Source: Anaerolineae bacterium
GTDB taxonomy: Bacteria; Chloroflexota; Anaerolineae; 4572-78; J111
Assembly: GCA_020433805.1 (NCBI GenBank)
Contig: JAGRBZ010000001.1
Location: 1-64,000 of the forward strand
Direction of reading: 5' to 3'
DNA length: 64,000 nucleotides
Part shown: in pieces, positions 27,938-37,580 of the stretch
Numbering within the stretch: position 1 is the stretch's first letter
How the letters are laid out: each line of letters opens with the position of its first letter
Made by a program: the position numbers and the translations under genes
Notes under the pieces: generated by a model
Seen by the model: the letters and a program-made list of their open reading frames with translations, nothing else
What the model was told of the DNA's origin: nothing
The model's database searches: none

Positions 27938-30127
27938 ATGGCACAACTAGGCAAGATCGAGACCGATCAGCAACTCGAAGAGCAAATGCACCGGTTAATG
28001 ATGTTAAATGAATTGGTGACCGACATCGTTACATCTGAAGATGTCGAGGAACTGTTTAAGCTAACTGCTGCAAAAATTGAAGAACTCTTTTGCGGTAACC
28101 GAGTGAGCCTTATTCTAACAGATGATAATGGAGTTACCTTTAAGATATTCGGCTTACATGGTTTAGCTGGCGCTTTACCAGAAGGTATAGATTTTCTTCT
28201 TGAGGGAACTGTAATTGAGTTGGCCATCACTAAAAATCAGGTGATAACAACGCCTGATCTTTCAAAAAGACTTGATTATCGCGAAAACCCAAAACTTATT
28301 GAAAAGGGTTTGCAATCCAGCCTGGTGGCCCCTCTTGTAACCAAGAAACAGATTTTGGGTTCTCTCAATGTTGCTAGCAAACAGATCGGTGCTTTCGATA
28401 AATTAGATGAGAACATTGCCCGGCATCTTGCCTCTTTATTAGCGACTACCATAGAAAATCGGCGATTGTTAGCTCAAGTAGAACAACAGGCTGCTGAGTT
28501 AGAAGAGTCGCTAAAAACGTTGCGTGAAAGCGAAGCGCGTTTAGAAAAGACGACAGAGAATGTGCCGGGAATGATCTACCAATTTCAAATGAACCCTGAT
28601 GGCACAACATTTTTCCCATACGCGAATGCATGGGTAAAAGAAACATTTGATGTCGAACCGGATACATTACGCACGAGTGCCAAACCTATTATCGACCGGA
28701 TCCATCCTGATGATATGGCTGAATTTGAGCAAACCGTGGTTCAGTCAGCTCAAACCCTAGAACCTTGGCATTGGGAGGGCAGGATTTTTACAAAGTCCGG
28801 TGCCATTACCTACATACGAGGTCAGTCTAAGCCGGAACTTCAGCCTGATGGCAGTATTGTATGGAGTGGTGTTTTAATTGATGTCTCTGACAGTAAGGAT
28901 TATGAAGCTGCTCTTACAACACGGGCAGTTGAATTGGAAACAGTTGCCGAAGTAAGTACAGCTGTGTCTACTATCCTGGAAACAGAGGCAGTTCTTCAAC
29001 AAATTTGCGATTTAACAAAGGATCGTTTTGGCCTTTATCACGTCCATATCTATTTACTAGATAACGATACCCAAGAACTTGCACTTGCCGCCGGAGCCGG
29101 AGAAATTGGACGTCAGATGATGTCTCAAGGCTGGATGATTCCATTTCACAAAGAACTGTCGTTAGTAGCGCAAGCCGCTAGAACAAAACAGGGGGTAATT
29201 GCCAATGACGTTCAACATACGCCAGGTTTTTTACAAAATCCCCTTCTACCAGAAACGCGATCAGAAATGGTAGTGCCCATGCTTGTCGCGGAGCGTGTTT
29301 TAGGCGTTCTTGATGTTCAATCAAATAAGATAAATAACTTTAACCAAGAAGATGTTCGGCTTTACACGATCTTAGCCGGAGAGGTTGCCAACGCTGTTAG
29401 AAATGCTCAATTATTTGAAATTGTGCATCAGGCTCAAGAGAATGCGGAAAATAGACTGAAAGAAGCTGAAACACTTCGTCGACTAACGGAAGCCTTGGCC
29501 GGAACTTTACGTGTCAATGAGGTTATTCAGGCATTTTTTGACTCCTGTACAAATATGTTAGGCTTTGATTATGTGCTGTTCTCTTTGGTAGACAAAGAGG
29601 AACTGCGAGTCAAAGCCGTCGCCGGATTAAATGTTACGGACGATCACATCCGTCGCGCTAATCACGCTCTCGATAGCGAAGATATTATGGCTGATATCGT
29701 GAGAAGCGGTAAAACCGAAGTTATAAATGGATGGGACCCACGATTTGACCAGAAGAATTTTGAAACCGAACAAATGGAGGCGTGGGGTGTACGTATCTTT
29801 ACGCCGATTGTCGTGCGTAGGGAAAATATTGGATTAGTTGAAGTTGGCTTTAAGACCGATTCAAACACGATCATGCAAGACAGTCAACTCCAATTACTTC
29901 GTGCCTTAATTGATCAAACATCTGTTGCTTTAGAGAGCGCCCAACGTTATGAAGCCAGTCGAAAGATGGCTAAGCGAGAACAGATGCTTCGCGAGATTAC
30001 ATCGCGCGTCAGAAGTTCTGTTGATGTTGACAGCGTAATGCGTATCGCTGCTCAGGAAGTAGGTAAGGCCTTAGGGCGTCCGGTTCATGTTCATCTGGGA
30101 CAAAAGCGAAACCAAGAAGATCATTAA
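27938..30127 (+). CDS. GAF-PAS-GAF-GAF sensor without output domain
   Basis: 729-aa soluble protein: GAF (15-185), PAS (200-328, opening VPGMIYQFQMNPDG), GAF (331-498, array type with NPLLPETRSEMVVP), GAF (508-671, opening RRLTEALAGTLRVNEVIQAF) and the C-terminal GAF-stub tail (673-725). Unlike most members it has a complete third GAF in place of the divergent GAF module. No catalytic domain or membrane helix is present. A 4-bp gap from the preceding membrane sensor implies a coupled pair, similar to 18215/20430 (membrane sensor followed by soluble sensor). Confidence 0.9.
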   Translation: MAQLGKIETDQQLEEQMHRLMMLNELVTDIVTSEDVEELFKLTAAKIEELFCGNRVSLILTDDNGVTFKIFGLHGLAGALPEGIDFLLEGTVIELAITKNQVITTPDLSKRLDYRENPKLIEKGLQSSLVAPLVTKKQILGSLNVASKQIGAFDKLDENIARHLASLLATTIENRRLLAQVEQQAAELEESLKTLRESEARLEKTTENVPGMIYQFQMNPDGTTFFPYANAWVKETFDVEPDTLRTSAKPIIDRIHPDDMAEFEQTVVQSAQTLEPWHWEGRIFTKSGAITYIRGQSKPELQPDGSIVWSGVLIDVSDSKDYEAALTTRAVELETVAEVSTAVSTILETEAVLQQICDLTKDRFGLYHVHIYLLDNDTQELALAAGAGEIGRQMMSQGWMIPFHKELSLVAQAARTKQGVIANDVQHTPGFLQNPLLPETRSEMVVPMLVAERVLGVLDVQSNKINNFNQEDVRLYTILAGEVANAVRNAQLFEIVHQAQENAENRLKEAETLRRLTEALAGTLRVNEVIQAFFDSCTNMLGFDYVLFSLVDKEELRVKAVAGLNVTDDHIRRANHALDSEDIMADIVRSGKTEVINGWDPRFDQKNFETEQMEAWGVRIFTPIVVRRENIGLVEVGFKTDSNTIMQDSQLQLLRALIDQTSVALESAQRYEASRKMAKREQMLREITSRVRSSVDVDSVMRIAAQEVGKALGRPVHVHLGQKRNQEDH

Positions 30128-30240
30128 TTGTAACCGCATAGCACATTTATTGTATTGTAGAAGTTTGCAGGAGAATATGACAGAAAAGTGGTTGATAATC
30201 AAATATCAATAAGTTTAGGTTTCAATCACAGGAGCAGTTG

Positions 30241-33200
30241 ATGTCAAACGAAATGAATGAAATACAGTTTGTTGAACAAGATAACGAGCAGGCCGAAGTG
30301 GATCAAAATAATTGGACGATCTTAATCGTTGATGACGATGATGAAGTTCATCAGGTTACAAAGTTAGCACTTCGAAACTTTAGGTTTCTTAATAAAGGCG
30401 TGGATTTTTTAAGCGCTTATACAGTTCAAGAAGCTAAGACTTTGCTCCAAGAAAGTGAATACAACATCGCTGTCGTCCTGCTGGATATTGTAATGAAAGG
30501 CCAGGACTCCGGCTTGAAACTGGTTGAATATATTCGTAATGAGTTGAACAATAATCTCGTGCGAATTATTTTACGGACAGGCCAGCCAGGGCAGATACCG
30601 GCCAAAGAGATCATCGTTAAGTATGAAATTAATGATTATAAACTAAAAACGGAACTTACTGCAGAAAAACTGTTTGGCTCACTTGTTACTGCTCTAAGAA
30701 CGTATGATGATCTTCTTTCTTTAGAACTTAGTAAAAGGGAATTGGCTAAAACTTACGAAGAGCTAAAGTCTGCAGAGCAAACTCTGGCCCAAAAAGAGGC
30801 GTACTTACGCCAAATCATAGATATAAATCCTCATTTTATTTTTGCCAAGGATAGAGAAGGGCGGTTTACCCTGGCGAATGAAGCTTTTGCCAAGGCCTAC
30901 GGCACAACCGTTGACAACTTAATTGGCAAAACTGACTCCGATTTTAATCCCCATACATCGCTGGTCGAAAGATACAATCGCGACGACTTCAGCGTTATCG
31001 AAACGGGACAGGATCTATTTATAGAAGAAGAACAGGTTACTAATATAGCGGGCCAAAGTCTTTGGCGCAAAACCGTTAAACGTCCAGTTTTGGACAAGAA
31101 TGGCAAGCCTTATCAAGTTTTAGGAATTGCCACCGATATTACGGAGCTAAAGAGGGCTGAATTGGCCTTGCGAGACAGTGAGGAACGACTACGCACTTTT
31201 GTAGAGGCTTTGCCGGACATTACCTTTATCAAAGATGAAAACGGCCTTTATGTTGAAGTTTTGGCTTCAAACGACAACCCTTTGTATGAAGGGGCTGTTG
31301 AGTTACTAAAAGGTAAATATTTGCACGATGTGTTACCGCAAGACAAAGCCGAACTGTTCCTAAAGATTATTCATACAACGCTCGAAACCGGTAAGCCTCA
31401 GACACTTGAATATGAAATCGATACGCCTATGGGACCGGCTTGGTTCGAAGGCCGTACATCGCCTATTAAATCGTATCGTGATGAACCACGCAGGATTGTT
31501 TGGTTAGCGCGTGATATTAGTATCCATAAACAAATGGAAGAGCGCATTCGTCAGTACCAATTGACGCAACAGCAAGCCGCTATTATCGACAGTGCTAAGG
31601 TTTTGATTGGTACTGCCTATCCAGATGGTCGTACTAATTATCTAAATAAGAGTGGTTTAGAATTGCTTGGCTATAGTAGTTTAACCGAAGTTGACAATAA
31701 ACCCATACTTGAGTTTGTGGACCCCAATGAGGTACCGCGATTTGAGCAAGAAGTTTTACCAACACTTTTTGCTAAAGGAAGCTGGCGTGGTGAGACCTCA
31801 TTTGTCACGAAGGATGGGAAGACTATTCCTGTTGATCAGACACTCTTCTTGGTAAAAGATGAGAATGACCAGGTGCAGTTGATTGCAACGAGTGTAACCG
31901 ACATCACAGAGCGTCAACGAGCTGTAGGCGCTCTTCAGGAAAGCGAAAGTCGATACCGGCAAATTCTTGACGCCATTACGCAGATGGTACTGGTTAAGGG
32001 AGAAAAATCTCGAATTGTGTGGGCTAATAAAGCATTCCGAGATTACTATGGAATGACGAATGATGAACTGCAAGCTTTAATCGATGCCCCTTTCAATGAG
32101 CCTGATTATACGCAACAGTATATCAAAGATGATGCATATGTGTTTGACAATGGTGAGGTTTTAGACATAACCGAAGAACCTGTGACACGATATGATGGAG
32201 TGGTGAAGCTGTTCCATACAGTGAAATCACCCATTTTTGATGCTGATGGTAAGGTAACCATGACTGTAGGTGTTTCTGAAGATATTACACATCGAAAACA
32301 AGCGGAAGCCGAGCTTGAAGCGCGGTTACAAGAATTAAATGCCCTGCAACGCGTTATGAGCCGTGAAGCCTGGCATTCTTATCTGGCCGTACAAGATGAT
32401 GCCATATCGGGTTATTTGTTTGAGCATGACACGGTCAAGCCCGTGCTCCGTGCAAGTGATTTGATTACTCTAGATCTATCAGAATCGAAGTCAGCAGATA
32501 AAACTAGTCACGTTGTCACGAAGCCAATATCGCTAGGAGGCGAGGTGATTGGTGAACTTGGGGTTTATGAAGATAGTTCTAATAGCACACTCTCTAGTGA
32601 AGATCAGGAATTTCTCAATCTGGTGACTGAACAGGTCGCCGAAGCAATGGAGCGTGCTCGACTGTTAGAGCAAACCCAAAAGCGTGCTATTGAGTTGGAA
32701 ACGGTGGCTCAAGTGGGTACCATCGCTTCGACAACATTGGAGGTGGATAAACTTCTCCAAACGGTGGTTGATCTGACCAAGAGCAGTTTTGATTTATACC
32801 ATGCGCATATCTATCTGCTTAATGATAGTCAGGATACGTTAGTTCTCACAGCTGGTGCAGACGAGGTAGGTCGGCAATTGGTTAGCCAAGGTTGGAGTAT
32901 TCCTTATGATAAAGAACATTCATTGGTTGCCTTGGCTGCACGTATTCAAGACGGTGTAATGGCAAACAACGTTCATTTAGAGCCTGATTTTCTTGCTAAC
33001 CCGCTTCTTCCCAACACGCAATCAGAATTAGCCGTTCCCTTAATTGTTGGTGAGCAGGTGCTGGGTGTGCTAGATGTTCAGGGTGATAAGATTAATCGTT
33101 TTACAGAAATTGACGTTCGAATTCAAAGTACGCTAGCCACGCAAATAGCGGTTGCCCTGGAAAATGCCCGCCTTTTTGAACAGCAACAGGCGGTGACTGT

Positions 33201-35319
33201 TGAAATCGAAGAACAGGTTAGCCGTTTAGGCGTGCTTAATGAGCTAAGCGTTGAATTAACAGCTGTGCGAACTTTAGATGACATATATAAAGTTGCTGCT
33301 GCCAGAGCAAAAGAAATTATTGATTGCGATAGAGTGAGCATTGCCAGGCTTACTGACTCTGGTAATGAATTTGAAATTGTTGATTTCGAAGAAAATATCT
33401 CTGTTTCTCGTAAAACCTGGTCTCTTGAAGAGACAGGTATAGGCCAAGTCTTCAAGTTCAACCAATTGGTCAATTATTCAGATTTTAGAAAATTAGACTG
33501 GGCTGACACCAACCAGCTTCTAAAGCAAGGTTTTTATTCTGCTTTGGTAATGCCTCTGTTGGTTGGTGGCAAGGTTATTGGTACTTTTAATATGGCGAGT
33601 AAAAATGTTGATGCTTTTTCAGCCTCTGCTGAAAGTCTCATGCGACAGCTAGGCTCAACATTTTCTTCAATTATTGAAAGTAGGCGTTTGTTTGAACAAA
33701 CACAAACCGCTCTGGCTGAGACAGAAACACTCTATGATTTGATCGGCATGTTAAGCGCAGCTAACAATCTTGAGGAAATTTTGAGTGTTATAGGAATTTC
33801 GAAACACGGTGTTACTTCGGCAGATTTCTTTATTATTGAAACCGATAGTGCTGGTGAACCGGAATGGCTTGAGTTAAGTGCTTCTTGGTCTTTTAACAAC
33901 CCACCCTTAGCCCAGGCTGGTTTGCGTGTCTCTGTTTCGGAATTTGTGGCATCTGATGTGTGGCTTAAGAATCCGGATGAACCTTTTTTTATAGATGACT
34001 GCCGTAACGATTCCCGCCTCAACCAAAGTGTAAAATCTGTGTTAGAACAATTAAATATTAGAGCTACGTTGATTATGCCGTTAAGAATGGGGAATAAATG
34101 GGTTGGCTTGATAACTTCAAACTGGCCCGAGGCTCAGCATTTTACAGATAAAGATAAGCGGCTGTACCAATCAATTGCAGCCCAGACAGCCGTTGTGTCT
34201 AATAACCTCTTGTTGCTTGAGCAAACTCGGCTCAACCTGGTTGAAACAGAAAGACGTTTTCAAGCAGCTAGTCGAATAAGCGAGACTCAAGACCTGCAGC
34301 AATTAATATCTGTGGTTATTAATGAAGGTCCCGTTCAGACTTTTAACCGGGCACTTCTCTTTGAATATGAGCGGTCAAATGATCAAAATGAGGTGCAGGC
34401 CTTGGTAGTGGTGGCAAATTGGTTTAGCGGGCAGGGTGTTTTACCTTCGCCCATCGGAAGGCGTTATCCACTTGCAGATTTTCCATCATTTCAATTAACG
34501 CTTAGTTCCGATCCGATTTTTATGAGTAACGCTCAAATGGATAAGCGGACTGATAGCGGTATTGCAGTTGTAGCCCAACAACAAGATATCAAAGCCTTGG
34601 TTGTGCTGCCATTGCGAGCTGGGGGAAGACCGCAAGGTACTTTGTTTTTAGAAGCAGAAGTAGCTTATGAATTTACACAGCGTGATATCCGAGAATATAT
34701 TGCCCTATCCCCGCAGATAGCAGCTGCTGTTGAGAACCATCGCTTGCTTGAAGAAACGCGCCAAGCGCTAAGTGAAGTTGAGGCTATCCAACGGCGCTAT
34801 ACGGTTCAATCATGGGAAACCTATCAGAACAAACAACAAATTTATGGTTATCAAAAGATTGAAGATGAAGTTGCACCTATAACGCGTAACGAATTACCTG
34901 TTTCATTAGAAAAGATTGATGGCGGAGCGAAAATTGTCGAGGGTGCTCCAAGCAGAGACCTCAATACAAATGAACAGTTCATGCAAAAGAAACCCTCTGC
35001 TAATCTGATCGTACCATTAACAATTCGTAACGAGATTATTGGATTGCTAGGACTGGAAGAAACAGGTGAAGAAATCGCCTGGTCTGCTGAAGAAGTGGCT
35101 TTAGTGGAAGCCGTTGCTGAACAGATAGCTCAAGTTGCCGAGAATATTCGCTTGCTTGATGAGACGCAAAGTCGTGCTGCTCGTGAACAACGTGTAAACG
35201 AGATTGGGGATAAAATTCAGGCAGCGCAGTCGTTGGAAGAAGCCTTGAGAATTGCAGCTAAGGAAGTGGGTTTAAGCTTGAAAGCGCCGCAAACAACAGC
35301 ACAATTGAAGATTGAATAG
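30241..35319 (+). CDS. giant REC-PAS4-GAF6 sensor without output domain
   Basis: 1692-aa soluble protein. Its N-terminal receiver (24-150) has VDDDDE, VVLLDIVMKGQDSG, and the signature ILRTGQPGQIPAKEI followed by NDYKLKTELTAEKL, the receiver type usually joined to DUF3369. Then PAS (187-310), PAS (313-430), PAS (437-560), PAS (563-690), divergent GAF (697-813), GAF (817-980), GAF (993-1150), GAF (1158-1327), GAF (1336-1507), divergent GAF (1513-1640) and GAF-stub tail (1641-1690). It is the only array sensor with its own receiver, so it could take phosphate from the array kinase as feedback. The ATG at 30241 follows AGGAG; an in-frame TTG lies directly before it. Confidence 0.88.
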   Translation: MSNEMNEIQFVEQDNEQAEVDQNNWTILIVDDDDEVHQVTKLALRNFRFLNKGVDFLSAYTVQEAKTLLQESEYNIAVVLLDIVMKGQDSGLKLVEYIRNELNNNLVRIILRTGQPGQIPAKEIIVKYEINDYKLKTELTAEKLFGSLVTALRTYDDLLSLELSKRELAKTYEELKSAEQTLAQKEAYLRQIIDINPHFIFAKDREGRFTLANEAFAKAYGTTVDNLIGKTDSDFNPHTSLVERYNRDDFSVIETGQDLFIEEEQVTNIAGQSLWRKTVKRPVLDKNGKPYQVLGIATDITELKRAELALRDSEERLRTFVEALPDITFIKDENGLYVEVLASNDNPLYEGAVELLKGKYLHDVLPQDKAELFLKIIHTTLETGKPQTLEYEIDTPMGPAWFEGRTSPIKSYRDEPRRIVWLARDISIHKQMEERIRQYQLTQQQAAIIDSAKVLIGTAYPDGRTNYLNKSGLELLGYSSLTEVDNKPILEFVDPNEVPRFEQEVLPTLFAKGSWRGETSFVTKDGKTIPVDQTLFLVKDENDQVQLIATSVTDITERQRAVGALQESESRYRQILDAITQMVLVKGEKSRIVWANKAFRDYYGMTNDELQALIDAPFNEPDYTQQYIKDDAYVFDNGEVLDITEEPVTRYDGVVKLFHTVKSPIFDADGKVTMTVGVSEDITHRKQAEAELEARLQELNALQRVMSREAWHSYLAVQDDAISGYLFEHDTVKPVLRASDLITLDLSESKSADKTSHVVTKPISLGGEVIGELGVYEDSSNSTLSSEDQEFLNLVTEQVAEAMERARLLEQTQKRAIELETVAQVGTIASTTLEVDKLLQTVVDLTKSSFDLYHAHIYLLNDSQDTLVLTAGADEVGRQLVSQGWSIPYDKEHSLVALAARIQDGVMANNVHLEPDFLANPLLPNTQSELAVPLIVGEQVLGVLDVQGDKINRFTEIDVRIQSTLATQIAVALENARLFEQQQAVTVEIEEQVSRLGVLNELSVELTAVRTLDDIYKVAAARAKEIIDCDRVSIARLTDSGNEFEIVDFEENISVSRKTWSLEETGIGQVFKFNQLVNYSDFRKLDWADTNQLLKQGFYSALVMPLLVGGKVIGTFNMASKNVDAFSASAESLMRQLGSTFSSIIESRRLFEQTQTALAETETLYDLIGMLSAANNLEEILSVIGISKHGVTSADFFIIETDSAGEPEWLELSASWSFNNPPLAQAGLRVSVSEFVASDVWLKNPDEPFFIDDCRNDSRLNQSVKSVLEQLNIRATLIMPLRMGNKWVGLITSNWPEAQHFTDKDKRLYQSIAAQTAVVSNNLLLLEQTRLNLVETERRFQAASRISETQDLQQLISVVINEGPVQTFNRALLFEYERSNDQNEVQALVVVANWFSGQGVLPSPIGRRYPLADFPSFQLTLSSDPIFMSNAQMDKRTDSGIAVVAQQQDIKALVVLPLRAGGRPQGTLFLEAEVAYEFTQRDIREYIALSPQIAAAVENHRLLEETRQALSEVEAIQRRYTVQSWETYQNKQQIYGYQKIEDEVAPITRNELPVSLEKIDGGAKIVEGAPSRDLNTNEQFMQKKPSANLIVPLTIRNEIIGLLGLEETGEEIAWSAEEVALVEAVAEQIAQVAENIRLLDETQSRAAREQRVNEIGDKIQAAQSLEEALRIAAKEVGLSLKAPQTTAQLKIE

Positions 35320-35324
35320 CTGGT

Positions 35325-37553
35325 ATGATTATGAACACAATAAAGAATCTAATTAATTCAAGTATTCGTAATAAGTTTATCGCCATCATCATTTTAATCG
35401 TAACGGTAGTCACTCTGATTGCCGGGGGGTATGGAACTTGGGTAACAGCAAGAGTGCTTCGCGATCAGGCGAAAAACGAGCAAATTTTCAAACTTCATAA
35501 TTCAGCATCAGATATTACCAACTTTTTAGCCCATTTAGAAGAAGATGTCATTTTTTTAAGCCAATCTCAGGCTCTGACTCAGTATTTGGAAAGTCATGAA
35601 CTCGACTCAGACTCGGTTTTGACAGCAGAAAGTCAAGCTGCTCTTGAACGGGAATTTTTAGCCTTTGCTCAAGCCCGGAAAATCTATGATCAGATTCGCT
35701 TTCTTGATACAACAGGTCAAGAAATTGTGCGAATTAATACAGGTTTTGAAGGTGAATCAACGGTTGTACCTCAAAAAGATTTGCAGAATAAAGCTGATCG
35801 TTACTATTTTGAAGATTCAATTTCATTGCCGCCGGGCGAAATTTTTGTATCTCCCCTCGATTTGAATGTTGAACAAGGTATGATCGAAATTTTGCCTGAT
35901 AAATCTAATAAACCGGTAATTCGCTATGGAACGCCAGTTGTTTTTAATGGAAAAATTGTTGGCGTAATTGTAACGAATGTTTTAGCTAAGAATTTTCTTG
36001 ATCTTCTTGAAGAAGTTGAGGAAACGATGTTTTTAGTGGATCAAGAGGGTTACTATCTCTACCATCCTGACGAGAGCAAACGATGGGGACGAGATTTAGG
36101 CACAAACATATCCTTGCAAAGTGATTATTCTCAAGAAATAACACAACGTCTATTATCTGGAAATGCTGGAACATTTACGGGTGATGGAAAATTTCTTGTG
36201 TACCAGCCGGTTGACCCAGAAGGAATTAAAGCTAATTGGTTCTTAGGTACAGTGCAATCTGAGGCCGAGTTGTTTACTCCTGCATTTAATTTCATACTTA
36301 TCACTTTGGTTGTGATAGTAGTGACTCTATCGTTAGGGATCATTTTTGCGATTAGTGTTGGGCGGGTTATTACTACTCCAATTATCGAGCTGGAGCAGTC
36401 AGCAATTCAGGTTGCTGAAGGAAATTTTGATACAAAATTTATTCGAACAAGTGAAGATGAGATTGGCTCATTAGCAGGATCTTTCAATACCATGACGGCG
36501 AAGTTGCGTGAGTTAGTGAGTGGTCTTGAGGAACAAGTTGTCGATAGAACTAGGGAACTTATTCTGACGACTGAGATTGGGAGACAAGCCTCGTCGATTA
36601 GGGACTTGGATGAGTTATTACCCTATATTGCTGAGTTTATTAATGATCGCTTTAACCTTTATTACACGCACATTTATTTTGTAGATGATCTTGGTCAGAG
36701 TCTGGCTATAAGGTCTGGTACTGGAACCGTGGGGCAGGAACTGCTGGCTCGACATCATACGGTACCAATTGGTTCAGGCTCTATTGTAGGTCAGGTTGCA
36801 GCGTCAGGTCAGTCGATTGTGGTTTCTGATACAGAAAATAGTGAAATACACAAACCTAATCCCTTATTACCCGATACCCGATCGGAGGTTGCCGTCCCTT
36901 TGATCGTTGAAGGGCAAGTTATTGGTGTGCTTGATATGCAATCGGCTCGAGTTAATACATTTACAGAGAATAATTTAACAGTATTCGAAGCGATGGCAAT
37001 TCAGCTAGCGATTTCCATTGATAGTGCCAAGCAGTGGGCTATCAGCCAGGAAGCCCAACAACGCGCGGAAGAAGCATTACAGCGACTAACTGGCGAAACC
37101 TGGGCTGAGACTTTGGCTGGTCGTCAAAAAGGAACCGCTTTCGGTTACGACTTATCCACTGTGACCTCTTTAGACTCTGAAATCCAGAATGGAAACGGAA
37201 ATGGCTACGAATCCGTTCCTGTTGTCGTGCAAAATAAAGCGATCGGTCAACTCTCTGTAAAAAAATCGGAGAACCATCGCTTAACGCTTGATGAGCATGC
37301 GCTACTGTCGGCCGTTGCCCAGCAGCTTGCTCAAAAAGCTGAAAATTTGCGACTTTTTGAGCAAACACAACAGCGGGCAACACGAGAGCAGATCGCCCGG
37401 CAAATTACAGATAAAATTCGATCAAGTAAAGATATTGAGAGCGCATTAAAAACGGCAGCCGTCGAATTAAGTAAAGCTCTCTCCACATCGCGAGCCGTGG
37501 TCGACATACAAGTACAACGACCATCCAATGACTTAGAAACCAACAATAAGTAG
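35325..37553 (+). CDS. membrane Cache-HAMP-GAF sensor without output domain (second)
   Basis: 742-aa membrane sensor. TM1 (17-38), a dCache-like ectodomain (39-315; YYFEDSISLPPGEIFVSP and the distal VDQEGYYLYHPDESKRWG), TM2 (322-345), HAMP (346-400; DEIGSLAGSFNTMTAKL), GAF (415-570; NPLLPDTRSEVAVPLIV), divergent GAF (578-682) and GAF-stub tail (683-735). The ectodomain differs clearly from the 18215 sensor, so another ligand is expected. It starts 5 bp after the giant REC sensor, which suggests translational coupling. No output domain is present. Confidence 0.9.
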   Translation: MIMNTIKNLINSSIRNKFIAIIILIVTVVTLIAGGYGTWVTARVLRDQAKNEQIFKLHNSASDITNFLAHLEEDVIFLSQSQALTQYLESHELDSDSVLTAESQAALEREFLAFAQARKIYDQIRFLDTTGQEIVRINTGFEGESTVVPQKDLQNKADRYYFEDSISLPPGEIFVSPLDLNVEQGMIEILPDKSNKPVIRYGTPVVFNGKIVGVIVTNVLAKNFLDLLEEVEETMFLVDQEGYYLYHPDESKRWGRDLGTNISLQSDYSQEITQRLLSGNAGTFTGDGKFLVYQPVDPEGIKANWFLGTVQSEAELFTPAFNFILITLVVIVVTLSLGIIFAISVGRVITTPIIELEQSAIQVAEGNFDTKFIRTSEDEIGSLAGSFNTMTAKLRELVSGLEEQVVDRTRELILTTEIGRQASSIRDLDELLPYIAEFINDRFNLYYTHIYFVDDLGQSLAIRSGTGTVGQELLARHHTVPIGSGSIVGQVAASGQSIVVSDTENSEIHKPNPLLPDTRSEVAVPLIVEGQVIGVLDMQSARVNTFTENNLTVFEAMAIQLAISIDSAKQWAISQEAQQRAEEALQRLTGETWAETLAGRQKGTAFGYDLSTVTSLDSEIQNGNGNGYESVPVVVQNKAIGQLSVKKSENHRLTLDEHALLSAVAQQLAQKAENLRLFEQTQQRATREQIARQITDKIRSSKDIESALKTAAVELSKALSTSRAVVDIQVQRPSNDLETNNK

Positions 37554-37580
37554 CGTAATTGCTGTTAGGTGAGCACGTTT

